Shown here in pieces: positions 17,018-25,258 of a stretch of DNA of 44,588 bases. This DNA comes from a bacterium (GTDB lineage Bacteria > Babelota > Babeliae > Babelales > JABJEI01). The DNA is taken from assembly GCA_018663245.1 (NCBI GenBank), contig JABJEI010000020.1, positions 1-44,588 on the forward strand, given 5' to 3'. The notes beneath the pieces are model-generated. The model did not search any database and had not been told where the DNA came from. It was given only the letters and a program-made list of their open reading frames with translations. The position numbers and the translations under genes were made by a program. Positions within the stretch are counted from its first letter, which is position 1; the number at the start of each line of letters is the position of its first letter.

Positions 17018-18586
17018 ATGAAACAAACATTCAAGCAAGCTTTTGGTATAGCCCTATTGTGTTCAGCAGTAGCTATATCAAGTTTGTCTGCAGGTCCACT
17101 AGAATCCAATGTAGCTAACTTCGTTCCTCGTTCACCGGGTGACTATCTCTTTATGGAGATGGGCTTGGGTGCAGATAAAATGCACATGAAAGACAAGGAA
17201 GAAATGTACGGTAACTTCTCGGTTAATGCGAGATACGACCGTTCTTTCCGTGGAGAGCGTATTACTGAAGGACTATTCGGTTCTGATTCAGCTGGTGTAT
17301 TGAACTTCAAAGGCTCAGCTATAAGCGGCCGAAGTAAGACTCTTGACATCGTAGCTGATAACTTTGGCCTAGGCATAGCCTATGATGGTAAAGTAACATT
17401 TGACCCTCAAGTAACACGCTTTGTTGCTGACTTCAACTTCCACCTCGGTCTAGATGAGTGGTTTGAAGGCTTGTACTTCATGGTAAATGCACCACTAGCA
17501 TACGAGAAATGGGAAGCAAAGGGTGCAGAAACTAACACAACACCTAGCGCAACCGCTGCCTTAAATGGTTACATGGCTGAAGCAGATGCGACTTCAGATG
17601 TTCTCACTTCGCTAAAAACAGCCCTCCTTGGTGCCACAGATTTCGGTGACAAAACCGAAGATCAAAAATGGCAGATCATCACAATGGATGGCGACAGCTC
17701 AGTTGACAGCTCTAAGTTTGCTTTAGCTGATGTTGATGCACAAGTTGGTTACAACTTCATCCGCAAAGATGACTGTGTACTCGGAATCTTTGGTAATGTA
17801 GTTGCCCCAACCGGCAACGAGCCAGATAACAAGTATGCTTTTGAAGCACGCGTTGGTAACAAGAACTGGCAACTTGGTGGTGGTGGACACTTCTACAAGA
17901 ACCTACACGACAAAGATGACAGCAGCTTTGCTGTTCGCGCTGGTGCAAAAGTTGTTACCGGCCTGAAAAACAAAGAGAAGCGCACCTTCGACTTTGTAGA
18001 TTACGGCAAAATGTCTCGTTACATGCTTCTTAAGAAGTTCAAAGCTGACTACACTTATGACTCAGCAATCGTACATGGCGCAAATGTCAGTACACGTGAT
18101 GTAGACGTCAAATTCGACATCCTTGCTGATGTATTTGGGCAGATTGAGTACCGCAAAGACAACTACGGTTTCGATGCTGGTTACAACTTCTACTACAAGT
18201 CAAAAGAGAAAATCAGCAACGCATCTGCAGCTAGTTCTACAGTTTACGGCGTTAAAGGTGCTAATAAAGTTGCTACAGCTGGTACAGCTAACGTGCTCGT
18301 AGCAGTCGGTGGAATACAAAACATCGTTGATCAATCAACAGCTTCAACAGCAACCATGGCCGCAACGTACAACGTTAGCGACAATGCTAAGCTTGATCTA
18401 GTTGGTAACCCATCACAGGCATCACACTCAGTCTACGGCATGGCTAACTACCGTTGGAATGACAACGAGTGGGCACCTTACGTTGGTTTCGGTGGTAAAG
18501 GCGAATTTAGCGCCTCTAACAACGCCAACAAAAAGGGCGTGCTGAACATCTGGAGTGTTATGGTCCAAGGTGGTCTACACTTCTAG
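17018..18586 (+). CDS. Major outer-membrane beta-barrel protein
   Basis: 522 residues with an export signal (MKQTFKQAFGIALLCSAVAI, then SSLSA). The body is rich in Gly, Asp, Lys and alternating aromatic and hydrophobic residues typical of beta strands, and it ends in GLHF. A terminal Phe is the usual BAM-recognition signal of barrel proteins. AAAAAGGAGT is a strong ribosome-binding site, and a strong terminator follows, suggesting high expression as a single gene. Two clusters of Lys/Asp and Ala/Thr may be surface loops (NTTPSATAALNGYMAEA). It shares an overall layout with the barrel at 34359. A porin or adhesin role is inferred; the substrate is unknown. Confidence 0.85.
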   Translation: MKQTFKQAFGIALLCSAVAISSLSAGPLESNVANFVPRSPGDYLFMEMGLGADKMHMKDKEEMYGNFSVNARYDRSFRGERITEGLFGSDSAGVLNFKGSAISGRSKTLDIVADNFGLGIAYDGKVTFDPQVTRFVADFNFHLGLDEWFEGLYFMVNAPLAYEKWEAKGAETNTTPSATAALNGYMAEADATSDVLTSLKTALLGATDFGDKTEDQKWQIITMDGDSSVDSSKFALADVDAQVGYNFIRKDDCVLGIFGNVVAPTGNEPDNKYAFEARVGNKNWQLGGGGHFYKNLHDKDDSSFAVRAGAKVVTGLKNKEKRTFDFVDYGKMSRYMLLKKFKADYTYDSAIVHGANVSTRDVDVKFDILADVFGQIEYRKDNYGFDAGYNFYYKSKEKISNASAASSTVYGVKGANKVATAGTANVLVAVGGIQNIVDQSTASTATMAATYNVSDNAKLDLVGNPSQASHSVYGMANYRWNDNEWAPYVGFGGKGEFSASNNANKKGVLNIWSVMVQGGLHF

Positions 18587-18644
18587 GTTCTGACCTTCGA
18601 CTCTTTTAATTAAGAGCTGAGAAGGACACACGAAACTGGTACAA

Positions 18645-18683
18645 AAAAACCGGCTCCGCAATTTCGCGGGGCCGGTTTTTTGA
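18645..18683 (+). terminator. Terminator of the major barrel gene
   Basis: AAAACCGGC-T-CCGC pairs with GCGG-G-GCCGGTTTT around an AATTTC loop (about 18646-18680), followed by T residues. A smaller CTCTTTTAATTAAGAG hairpin lies just upstream at 18600-18616. Confidence 0.95.
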
Positions 18684-18771
18684 TATATATACTTAACATA
18701 TCTGTCAGATAATGAATGATAATATTAAGATCGACCTTATCTATCTTTGTTCCATCGATACTGCTCCTCAC

Positions 18772-18803
18772 TTGTCATCCCCGTTCAAAGCCGGGGATGA
18801 CAA
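18772..18803. repeat. Dispersed palindromic repeat, copy 1
   Basis: TTGTCATCCCCG (18772-18783) is the exact inverse of 18792-18803, with the loop TTCAAAGC. The same core recurs at 20200, 20336, 33410 and in variant form at 32975 and 33255. It occupies the 307-base gap between the barrel terminator and the acyl carrier gene, which holds no gene that I can support. Confidence 0.85.
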
Positions 18804-18893
18804 AGGAAAAAATTCTTTTCACAGCAAAAAACTGTTAATTCATTCTTATTTTGTAAATTTTTCTTTCGCGCAAATCACACCTAAGAACTGATA

Positions 18894-19136
18894 CTAAATC
18901 AAGCTATGCACGTAATCGACAAATTGATCGACAGTTTCTAGCTTCTCGGCTGTCACGTCATCCAACGCCACACCAAACTTTTCCTCGATCTGCATGATCA
19001 ACTCAACTCGGTCGAGTGAGTCTACCCCGAGGTTCTCAAGCGTTGCTCCGACTTTGATTTGGTTCGCGTCGATTGCCAACTGCTTTGCGACCATTTCTAC
19101 CAAGACTGCGTAAACATCTTGTCTTGCATCGGCCAT
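18894..19136 (-). CDS. acpP: Acyl carrier protein
   Basis: 80 residues, standard length. Carries growing acyl chains on a phosphopantetheine arm in type II fatty-acid synthesis. The arm attaches to the Ser of GVDSLDRVEL, which is intact, and the fold is the usual acidic four-helix bundle (QIEEKFGVALDDVTAEKL). The ATG at 19136 has AAAGGG upstream; an in-frame start 23 codons earlier gives an unlikely basic extension. No fabF or fabG adjoins; a FabD-like protein lies 1.5 kb further upstream on the same strand. It could serve fatty acid, lipid A or a specialised pathway. Confidence 0.95.
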   Translation of the reverse strand: MADARQDVYAVLVEMVAKQLAIDANQIKVGATLENLGVDSLDRVELIMQIEEKFGVALDDVTAEKLETVDQFVDYVHSLI

Positions 19137-19210
19137 GATATTCCCTTTCTTGCCTTTTACAGCAATGTAATTACATTTACCCCCCCGTACGGTTACACAA
19201 ACCATACCTG

Positions 19211-19237
19211 CCCGGCGTAGCTATAGCGAAGCCTGGG
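19211..19237. repeat. CTTCG-type hairpin repeat
   Basis: CCCGGCGTAGCTATAGCGAAGCCTGGG resembles the GTAGCTTTAGCGAAG sequence at 33255-33280 and near 33530. It can fold into a short hairpin by pairing CCCGGC with GCCTGGG-type ends. Confidence 0.5.
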
Positions 19238-19285
19238 CTCAGCCTTAGGGTACTATTTTTTTACTTATATCAATAAGATTTTGAT

Positions 19286-19323
19286 AAAAAAAATGGGTAA
19301 CGAATTTTACTTCGCTACCCATT
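19286..19323 (-). terminator. Terminator of the secreted protein gene at 19353
   Basis: On the minus strand AATGGGTAGCGAA pairs with TTCGTTACCCATT (one G-T wobble) around GTAAAA, followed by a long T run. It lies about 30 bases after the stop of the gene at 19353-19967. Confidence 0.9.
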
Positions 19324-19352
19324 GCACTCAGTCATTGAATGACCGCGTTTTA

Positions 19353-19967
19353 TTAACTGGTTTTTGCCTTAGGCAATTTACAGTTATGACCCTTGAAACC
19401 ATCATTGAAGTAGCTAACAAGATCAGTAGCCGTTATTTGCGGCCCAAAGATGTCATACTTCTTGTTGGTTATATCTGTGATGATTGTTCTAAATGGTGCA
19501 AATTGCGGGTAATCCTCATTCTTAATGATCTTCATAGAATCATCAATTAACGAATTTTTGAGCTTCTTGCTTGCCTTGGCATTGGCATTCTCAATTAAGT
19601 TGATAATATCTTGTGTCAGCTCATTTTGTTCTGACTTACTTGAACTTGCATATGCTTCTTTAAGCAAAGCTGGTAGTGCAGGTGCTAATTCTGTAACAAC
19701 AGCCTTACCAAATGCCTGCTTCTGATCAGCCGTCATCTTACGATAATTTTTACCCAAACTTTCTACGAAAGCGTTACCAATGTTGCGTCCAATTTCATCT
19801 TGTGATGAACCGTTACGAATAGCCTTCACCAAGCCATTCCAGTTATCCGGAGTATTGATTACTTTGTAAACACCCTTAGCAAGAGTACATTCCTTAGATG
19901 ACATATCTCTAGCGACCATGGCACCTGTAACAAGAACAGCACTCAATAAAATTAATACTTTCTTCAT
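19353..19967 (-). CDS. Secreted helical protein of unknown function
   Basis: 204 residues with a classical signal peptide (MKKVLILLSAVLVTGAMVA). The mature protein is mostly helical, Lys- and Asn-rich, and has two Cys: one near the mature N-terminus (SKECTLAKG) and one near the C-terminus (GHNCKLPK), which could form a disulphide. AAAGGA lies upstream of the ATG and a good terminator follows, so it is a monocistronic gene. I recognise no family. Periplasmic or extracellular location is inferred from the signal. Confidence 0.8.
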   Translation of the reverse strand: MKKVLILLSAVLVTGAMVARDMSSKECTLAKGVYKVINTPDNWNGLVKAIRNGSSQDEIGRNIGNAFVESLGKNYRKMTADQKQAFGKAVVTELAPALPALLKEAYASSSKSEQNELTQDIINLIENANAKASKKLKNSLIDDSMKIIKNEDYPQFAPFRTIITDITNKKYDIFGPQITATDLVSYFNDGFKGHNCKLPKAKTS

Positions 19968-20199
19968 AATAAAATTCCTTTTTATGAAAATTTTTAAACT
20001 AACTATGCATGCGGACAGCCCACATGAAACAACATAGATATATTCTAAATATAAAATAATTTACTACAAAAAGTCAATAGATTGCAACGACAAAGGATGA
20101 TCCGTCTTCGCCAAAGGCTTCGCTGGTCATGGAGGTAGATTGGGTTGCCTGTCCTTCGTGGCTTTGTGCAAAGTTCGGGTTATTATTGACTGTCTCTTT

Positions 20200-20250
20200 T
20201 GTCATCCCCGACTTTGAACGGGGATCCAGTCTTTAAGTAGTTCATTTTAA
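20200..20250. repeat. Dispersed palindromic repeat, copy 2 with 3' extension
   Basis: TGTCATCCCCG (20200-20210) faces CGGGGAT (20219-20225) across ACTTTGAA. The downstream CCAGTCTTTAAGTAG is nearly repeated after copy 4 (CCAGTCTTTAAATAG at about 33024), so the repeated unit is longer than the palindrome. Confidence 0.8.
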
Positions 20251-20335
20251 GATATTAAATAAGGTTTCTAGTGGCTCTTATATATTGAAATATTGGCTGT
20301 TAAATTGGACTTAACGGAAGTTATCTGTAGTCCTA

Positions 20336-20365
20336 GATCCCCGTTCAAAGCCGGGGATTACAAGG
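20336..20365. repeat. Dispersed palindromic repeat, copy 3
   Basis: GATCCCCGTTCAAAGC followed by CGGGGATTACAAGG, the same core as copies 1 and 6 and inverted relative to copy 2, about 110 bases away. Confidence 0.8.
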
Positions 20366-20591
20366 AAAAACTTTTTATATTGGCAAATAGAGCTTTAGCT
20401 AGGTCCGTCTACGTTATACGAATTACGCCGAGAGATCGGGTTTAGCCACGATTTAGGATTTAACTGCCTGCACGTTCGTCGTAACTGTTAAGCGAAGCAT
20501 GGTGTCGAAGTAGCAAAATACGAAACATAAAAGTTAGTTTAAAAACTGTTATTAAATGAATTTGGGTAATGGAGGGCTTTTAAAAAAGCCC

Positions 20592-21524
20592 CTAAAAAAT
20601 TTGTTGCTGTGTATCAACAGTCGCAGCAGAAGCTGGTCTTAAAGCATAAACATCGCGACTGGTGGTAATCGAGTAGGTCTGCGCCCGCTCCTGAATATAG
20701 GACGGAAGGCTTCCAACTACAAGCAGACGGTCAGCCTGCTCAACCTTGCGCACAATCGAATCCCAGCGCAACGGATGGGTAACTTGATTAATGATAGCAG
20801 CACGAACAGCAGTAGCCGTTTTTAACGCACGACCGGTAAGTTCGCTAACATACTTTTTGTTTGGCGCTCTGAAGTCTACCTTGTTAAAGTATTGAACAAA
20901 ACTGGAGCTAGCATCCTGCAACAAAGAATCATGCTGGCCGGACTCAACGCCAAGGTCGGTCAATATTGCCTTGTTATTGTAGGATAAACTGGTCTGCCTC
21001 AGCGACATGTAAGCTGTAAGCTTGCAGATCAGAATGTGCGATGTTGAGCTAAGTGTAATAACAACACGAGCATCCCCTGAAGCAACAACCTGACAGCTCT
21101 CCAGCTGCGATGACGACAAGCCATCAATGCGAACCTTGCCCCACACATCTGTATCGATAGTTTCACGATAAAACTTTACCAACTTAGAAAGCAGATACAA
21201 CCCATCAGCCAGAGCTAGGCTACCCGCAGCATAAGCTGCAGAATACGCCCCTACACCACAACCAGCTACAACATCATAATTAATGCCTTGCTCTCGCAGG
21301 TAACAGGCGGCCGAAGCATGCATAAGAAAAAGGGCTGGAAAGGCGTTTTGCACCCGAGCAAGTTGTGCATCGGAAGAGGCAAAACATAGTTTAACAAAAT
21401 TAATATCCAAGCAATGAGAAGCTGTTTCAAAAAGCTCCTGTACAGCGCGAGATTCGTTGTAAAAATCTTTTACCATGCCAACGCGTTGTGTACCATATCC
21501 TGGGAAAAATAGGGCAGTATGCAT
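20592..21524 (-). CDS. FabD-like malonyl transferase homologue lacking the catalytic serine
   Basis: 310 residues from an ATG with AAAGGGG upstream (an ATG six bases earlier is too close to that site). The fold is that of malonyl-CoA:ACP transacylase: FFPGYGTQRVGM at the N-terminus, NAFPALFLMHASAACYL, VESGQHDSLLQ with the expected His198, and NQVTHPLRW. In active enzymes the nucleophile lies in GHSLGE; here the same place reads AGCGVGAYSA (residues 87-96), so Ser is replaced by Gly and the preceding His by Cys. The substrate-binding Arg also appears to be lost. It is therefore probably not a normal FabD, but a divergent, non-catalytic or altered homologue. It follows gltX by about 70 bases. 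Confidence 0.8.
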   Translation of the reverse strand: MHTALFFPGYGTQRVGMVKDFYNESRAVQELFETASHCLDINFVKLCFASSDAQLARVQNAFPALFLMHASAACYLREQGINYDVVAGCGVGAYSAAYAAGSLALADGLYLLSKLVKFYRETIDTDVWGKVRIDGLSSSQLESCQVVASGDARVVITLSSTSHILICKLTAYMSLRQTSLSYNNKAILTDLGVESGQHDSLLQDASSSFVQYFNKVDFRAPNKKYVSELTGRALKTATAVRAAIINQVTHPLRWDSIVRKVEQADRLLVVGSLPSYIQERAQTYSITTSRDVYALRPASAATVDTQQQIF

Positions 21525-21592
21525 ATTCATACCCCTTTGCTATTGCAATGATACAGATAATCAGGTCTACAAATGATGTAATTTTTTATGCT

Positions 21593-22990
21593 TTACGACC
21601 TGAGATACTTCATAAAACGATGCAGCCTATCAAGGGTAACAGTCTGACCAAGGCAGGCAATCATGGAAAAAATTCCAGGACTACTTGTTGACCCGGTCAA
21701 CGCAACGCGCAATGGCTGCCCAATAACTCCCAACTTCACACCCTTTTGGCGAGCATAAGCTTTGAGCGCTTCTGAAATAGCCTCTTTTGAAAAAGTTGCC
21801 AATCCATTCAGCACCGACTCAAGGTCGGTAACTCGTTCTAACCACGAAGAATCAGCTTCCGACGCATCACCGAAATGGTATGCATCAGGACCCTGATAAA
21901 GATCACTTATAGATTTCTTTAGTTCTAGGAGCGTATTAACTCGCCCCTGATAAAGAGCAACAATGCTCTCTAAATTGTCATCGTTCCAGTCTTTGAGTGA
22001 TTCCTGCCAACCAGGGGCAACATCACGCTCAACCAGCTCGATCAGTTCAGCTGCTGTGGCAGCTTTAATGTATGTGCTGTTAACCCACAGTAGTTTTTTA
22101 TAATCAAACACAGCGTTGGTTTTGCCAACATCACCAATATCAAACAACTGAATCATCTGATCTGTTGTAAAAATCTCTTGATCCTTATGCGACCATCCAA
22201 GTCTTACAAGGTAGTTGCACAACGCTGGAGCAAGGATGCCCTGTTTTTTGTATTCAATCACCGAAACAGCTGAATCGCGCTTGCTCATCTTGCTACCAGA
22301 TTCACTCATAATTAGTGGAATATGTGCAAAATGCGGAGCGGATTTGCCCAGCACCTGGTACAAGGCAATCTGTTTTGGCGTGTTGGAAATATGATCCTGG
22401 CCACGAATGACATGTGTAATATTCATAGCAAGATCATCAAGCACAACCACAAAATTGTATGTGGGAGTTCCATCAGAGCGTGCAATTACAAAATCAGGTA
22501 CCTGCTCTTTTTCAAAAGTAATCTTACCAAGAATCAGATCATCAAAAGTAAAGTAATCAACATTTGGAACCTTGAGCCGAATAACCCAGTTTTCAGGGTC
22601 ACTTTCATGCGTGCTACCATCAGGTGCCGTCGGCGCTTTGTCCTCATCATCAAAATCTATAGGCGCATAAGCGTAGTAAGCGTCACCAGATGCAAGTAAC
22701 TCCTGCACAACAGCCCGATGCTCGGACTCACGATCAGACTGGAAAATCAAAGGCTGGTCAGCCTGTAGTCCCATCCAGTCAAGCGAACTTACAATTGAAT
22801 CAGTGTATTTTTGTAGTGAACGTTCTTTGTCAGTATCTTCGATACGAACCAAAAAACTAGAATCATGATGACGAGCAAACAGCCAATTAAAAATGGCCGA
22901 ACGCAACGAACCGATATGTAAGTGGCCCGTTGGTGATGGTGCAAAACGCACCCGCACACAGCTACTTTTAACCTGTTGTTCCTTCATCAT
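21593..22990 (-). CDS. gltX: Glutamyl-tRNA synthetase
   Basis: 465 residues, class I synthetase charging tRNA with glutamate in the cytoplasm. The HIGH-type motif PSPTGHLHIGSLRSA lies at residues 17-31 and the KMSKR motif GSKMSKRDSAV near 238-242. The C-terminal all-helical anticodon-binding domain is complete. The start ATG at 22990 has GGTGG upstream. It begins 17 bases after the TPR-like gene, so they form an operon. A tRNA-Gln occurs in this window but no glutaminyl-tRNA synthetase does. The enzyme may be non-discriminating and work with an amidotransferase; that is family knowledge, not proven here. Confidence 0.96.
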   Translation of the reverse strand: MMKEQQVKSSCVRVRFAPSPTGHLHIGSLRSAIFNWLFARHHDSSFLVRIEDTDKERSLQKYTDSIVSSLDWMGLQADQPLIFQSDRESEHRAVVQELLASGDAYYAYAPIDFDDEDKAPTAPDGSTHESDPENWVIRLKVPNVDYFTFDDLILGKITFEKEQVPDFVIARSDGTPTYNFVVVLDDLAMNITHVIRGQDHISNTPKQIALYQVLGKSAPHFAHIPLIMSESGSKMSKRDSAVSVIEYKKQGILAPALCNYLVRLGWSHKDQEIFTTDQMIQLFDIGDVGKTNAVFDYKKLLWVNSTYIKAATAAELIELVERDVAPGWQESLKDWNDDNLESIVALYQGRVNTLLELKKSISDLYQGPDAYHFGDASEADSSWLERVTDLESVLNGLATFSKEAISEALKAYARQKGVKLGVIGQPLRVALTGSTSSPGIFSMIACLGQTVTLDRLHRFMKYLRS

Positions 22991-23007
22991 GATTTACCAC
23001 CAAACGT

Positions 23008-23619
23008 CTAGTGTTTTGCGTTACTTTGATAAGCCTTATCGTAGGCAATCTGTGCTTGCGCCATCGTGCTGAACGCATTGTTTTTGTCAGTAGAAATAGC
23101 ATTAAGAATTGTTATTGCTTGGTCGTGACTAGCAACTCCAAATCGCTGACTTGCGTCTAGCATAATTTTTGCACTCTCAAGCTGCATAGCCGGATAATAA
23201 GGATGGCTAGTTGCCATACGTTTTATTCCATCTTGCAACAACGCAACGGCTTCTTTAGCCTGCTGCGCAGAGGGTTGTGCTCGCATTAGACCCTGTGCAT
23301 ACAGTATTGAAAAGAATGGTCGCAAGTTGGACGAAGCATGTTGCTTCATAGCATGCTGAGAATCATCGCTTAGCTGCTTCCACAGACTTTGCTCACCTTT
23401 TCGGTTCATAACAGCTTGCTGCCATAAATCGAACAATGAACTCATCGTGCGTTGAGCAGATGTCTCGACACCATTGCGATACAAACGATATCCGTACCAA
23501 GATCCACCAGACAACACGATTACACCGATTATCAGGGCAATACGTCTCAGTCCAACGACCTCATCTACCCAATCAATGTAACCACCCAAGAATGATCGCC
23601 AATCCACCCGTACATCCAT
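23008..23619 (-). CDS. Single-span membrane protein with TPR-like periplasmic domain
   Basis: 203 residues. One transmembrane segment (RIALIIGVIVLSGGSWYGY, residues about 25-43) follows a short cytoplasmic N-terminus, and the remainder is helical with repeat-like elements (ILYAQGLMRAQPSAQQAKEA, HPYYPAMQLESAKIML, AQAQIAYDKAYQ). This layout resembles YfgM-type tetratricopeptide anchors associated with the Sec translocon or with outer-membrane assembly, but the match is from layout only. AAGGA lies 8 bases before the ATG. It lies between rpmF and gltX in an operon-like run. Confidence 0.75.
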   Translation of the reverse strand: MDVRVDWRSFLGGYIDWVDEVVGLRRIALIIGVIVLSGGSWYGYRLYRNGVETSAQRTMSSLFDLWQQAVMNRKGEQSLWKQLSDDSQHAMKQHASSNLRPFFSILYAQGLMRAQPSAQQAKEAVALLQDGIKRMATSHPYYPAMQLESAKIMLDASQRFGVASHDQAITILNAISTDKNNAFSTMAQAQIAYDKAYQSNAKH

Positions 23620-23698
23620 ACCGTAAATCCTTGACTCACTAAACAGCCGATTCAGGCTGCTGGGGTTGTCATAACTGCTTTATTAATTTTTAAGAACA

Positions 23699-23998
23699 CT
23701 ATTTTTTTGTGTCAGCCTCTAGCTCTTGTGAAGCAACCTCAACAACTGGGGCCTCAACTTGTGCTTCTGGCTTTTTGGCCTGCGCTATTTCTGCGACTTT
23801 AGCACGTCTAAGTACACGGTCAGCCTTGGTGTCCATTACTTTACGACCTTTGAAAAAACCGCATTCACGGCACGCAACATGCGGAACTCGTGGTTTAGAG
23901 CAGTTTGGGCAGGTAGTAATTGTGCTAACAAATAGTGCCGAGTTAGCATGACGCTTATCACGTCTGGCTTTAGAGGTTTTTCTTTTTGGGACTGGCAT
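23699..23998 (-). CDS. rpmF: 50S ribosomal protein L32
   Basis: 99 residues. The N-terminal 60 match L32: MPVPKRKTSKARRDKRHAN, then CPNC and CREC, the four Cys that bind zinc in the Zn-type form of L32, and FFKGRKVM. L32 is a large-subunit protein near the exit tunnel. The C-terminal 35 residues (Ala/Glu/Val-rich) extend beyond the usual 60-residue length. GGAG lies just before the ATG. In many bacteria rpmF lies with fatty-acid genes; here a dprA-rpmF-TPR-gltX order is seen. Confidence 0.95.
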   Translation of the reverse strand: MPVPKRKTSKARRDKRHANSALFVSTITTCPNCSKPRVPHVACRECGFFKGRKVMDTKADRVLRRAKVAEIAQAKKPEAQVEAPVVEVASQELEADTKK

Positions 23999-24091
23999 CG
24001 CATTATCTCCGATGTTGTTTATAAATTTTTAGTTAAAAAGTACTTACACGTACAGGAATAAGAATACAAAAGTTACACGCAAAAGGCAAAA

Positions 24092-25231
24092 TCAACGTGT
24101 GACTTTCCACATCCCACTCGGCAACTGCTCGACTCGCCCCTCTAGCTGCAAAGTTAAAAGCTCCTGTTGCACATCAACAAGCTCCTTACCAAGCCGCTCA
24201 ACAAGGTCATCAACACAGGTCGGCTGACGACACAAGCCAAGAAGAGTTGAGTCATCTACATCAGGCGCGCCAATCACAGTTTGCACCATTTTCACTTTGC
24301 GATTTGAAGCAGGTTTTGCTTCTTCAGGCTCAACAAACGAGCAAACAGAAACAGCGCTTAGTTCCTGACAAATGTCTTGGGGTCTGTGCACAAGCTTTGC
24401 ACCACTTTGAATAATCGCATGGCAACCCGCACTCAACGGGTCATCGATTGGACCCGGCACAGCAAACACTTCGCGGCCCTCTTGGAGCGCAAATTCTGCG
24501 GTGATTAATGCCCCACTTCTTTGCGCAGCTTGCACCACAACTGATCCTTGACTCATTCCAGCAATGATTCTGTTACGTGCGGGGAAGTTGTGTGGCAGCG
24601 CTTCAACTTTAAGCGGAAATGAACTTACAATCGCACCGCCAGATTCAACAACACGCTCAAAAAGTTTGCGATTTGATGTTGGATAAGGCCTTAGCAAGCC
24701 TGAACCCAACACAACCACCGTCTGGCCACCGTTAGCAATAGTCTGCTCATGTGCCATTGTATCGACGCCACGGGCACCACCACTGACAATAGTCCAGCCA
24801 TCCTGTACAAGATGCCCTACCAGTAACCGCACAGCAACGCGTGCATACTCACCAGCTCTACGAGCACCAACCAAAGCGATAGATTTTTTGTCTTGAGGAA
24901 GTTGGCCTTGAATATACAAGCCAGTTGGAGGTCTATGAATATTTTTTAGAAGTTCTGGATAATCTGGATCAAACAAAGAAATCCAACGAATGCCAGACCT
25001 ATCGAGCAATCCAAGCTCCCGATCAAGCGAAAGTCGATCATTGAGACCCTGTACAAGTTTATGAGCAATAAGCTCTGACAGGTCACAACGCTCACGCAGA
25101 TCGCTAACCGACCAATCGTATAACTGTGAAGCATTGTCACGAGGAATGCCCGGCAGTAACTTTTGCACTACCGCCGGGCCAAGACCTTCTATAAGAGAAC
25201 AATGCAGCAAAACCAATGATGCTTCATTCAT
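24092..25231 (-). CDS. dprA: DNA processing protein DprA/Smf
   Basis: 379 residues. DprA binds incoming single-stranded DNA and loads RecA during natural transformation. The Rossmann-like core is complete: SIALVGARRAGEYARVA, WTIVSGGARGVDTMAHE, VVVLGSGLLRPYP, NFPARNRIIAGMSQG, SGALITAEFALQEGREVFAV and PGPIDDPLSAGCH. An N-terminal SAM-like region and a C-terminal winged helix (residues about 315-379) flank it. Only AAAGAAC is seen before the ATG as a weak ribosome-binding site. It begins 27 bases after gyrA, so probably co-transcribed. It indicates a route for DNA uptake or recombination. Confidence 0.95.
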   Translation of the reverse strand: MNEASLVLLHCSLIEGLGPAVVQKLLPGIPRDNASQLYDWSVSDLRERCDLSELIAHKLVQGLNDRLSLDRELGLLDRSGIRWISLFDPDYPELLKNIHRPPTGLYIQGQLPQDKKSIALVGARRAGEYARVAVRLLVGHLVQDGWTIVSGGARGVDTMAHEQTIANGGQTVVVLGSGLLRPYPTSNRKLFERVVESGGAIVSSFPLKVEALPHNFPARNRIIAGMSQGSVVVQAAQRSGALITAEFALQEGREVFAVPGPIDDPLSAGCHAIIQSGAKLVHRPQDICQELSAVSVCSFVEPEEAKPASNRKVKMVQTVIGAPDVDDSTLLGLCRQPTCVDDLVERLGKELVDVQQELLTLQLEGRVEQLPSGMWKVTR

Positions 25232-25258
25232 GTTCTTTATCTACTATTATTATGTTTA

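Larger units (their letters stand above)
19968..20591. other. Repeat-bearing intergenic region without a supported gene
   Basis: About 620 bases. The first 70 are AT-rich upstream sequence of the gene at 19353-19967. It then holds palindromic repeat copies at 20200-20250 and 20336-20365 in opposite orientation, and CTTCG-containing stretches near 20101-20130 and 20464-20500. Just after the stop of the FabD-like gene, GGGCTTTT (20574-20581) and AAAAGCCC form a short hairpin without a useful T tail on either strand. Confidence 0.7.

Noticed and set aside
16752-17021. An 89-codon plus-strand frame before the barrel gene
   Set aside because: It overlaps the barrel ribosome-binding site and start codon, has no clear start signal, and its product is unfamiliar.
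20570-20592. A terminator after the FabD-like gene
   Set aside because: The GGGCTTTT hairpin has almost no loop and no T run on the relevant strand.
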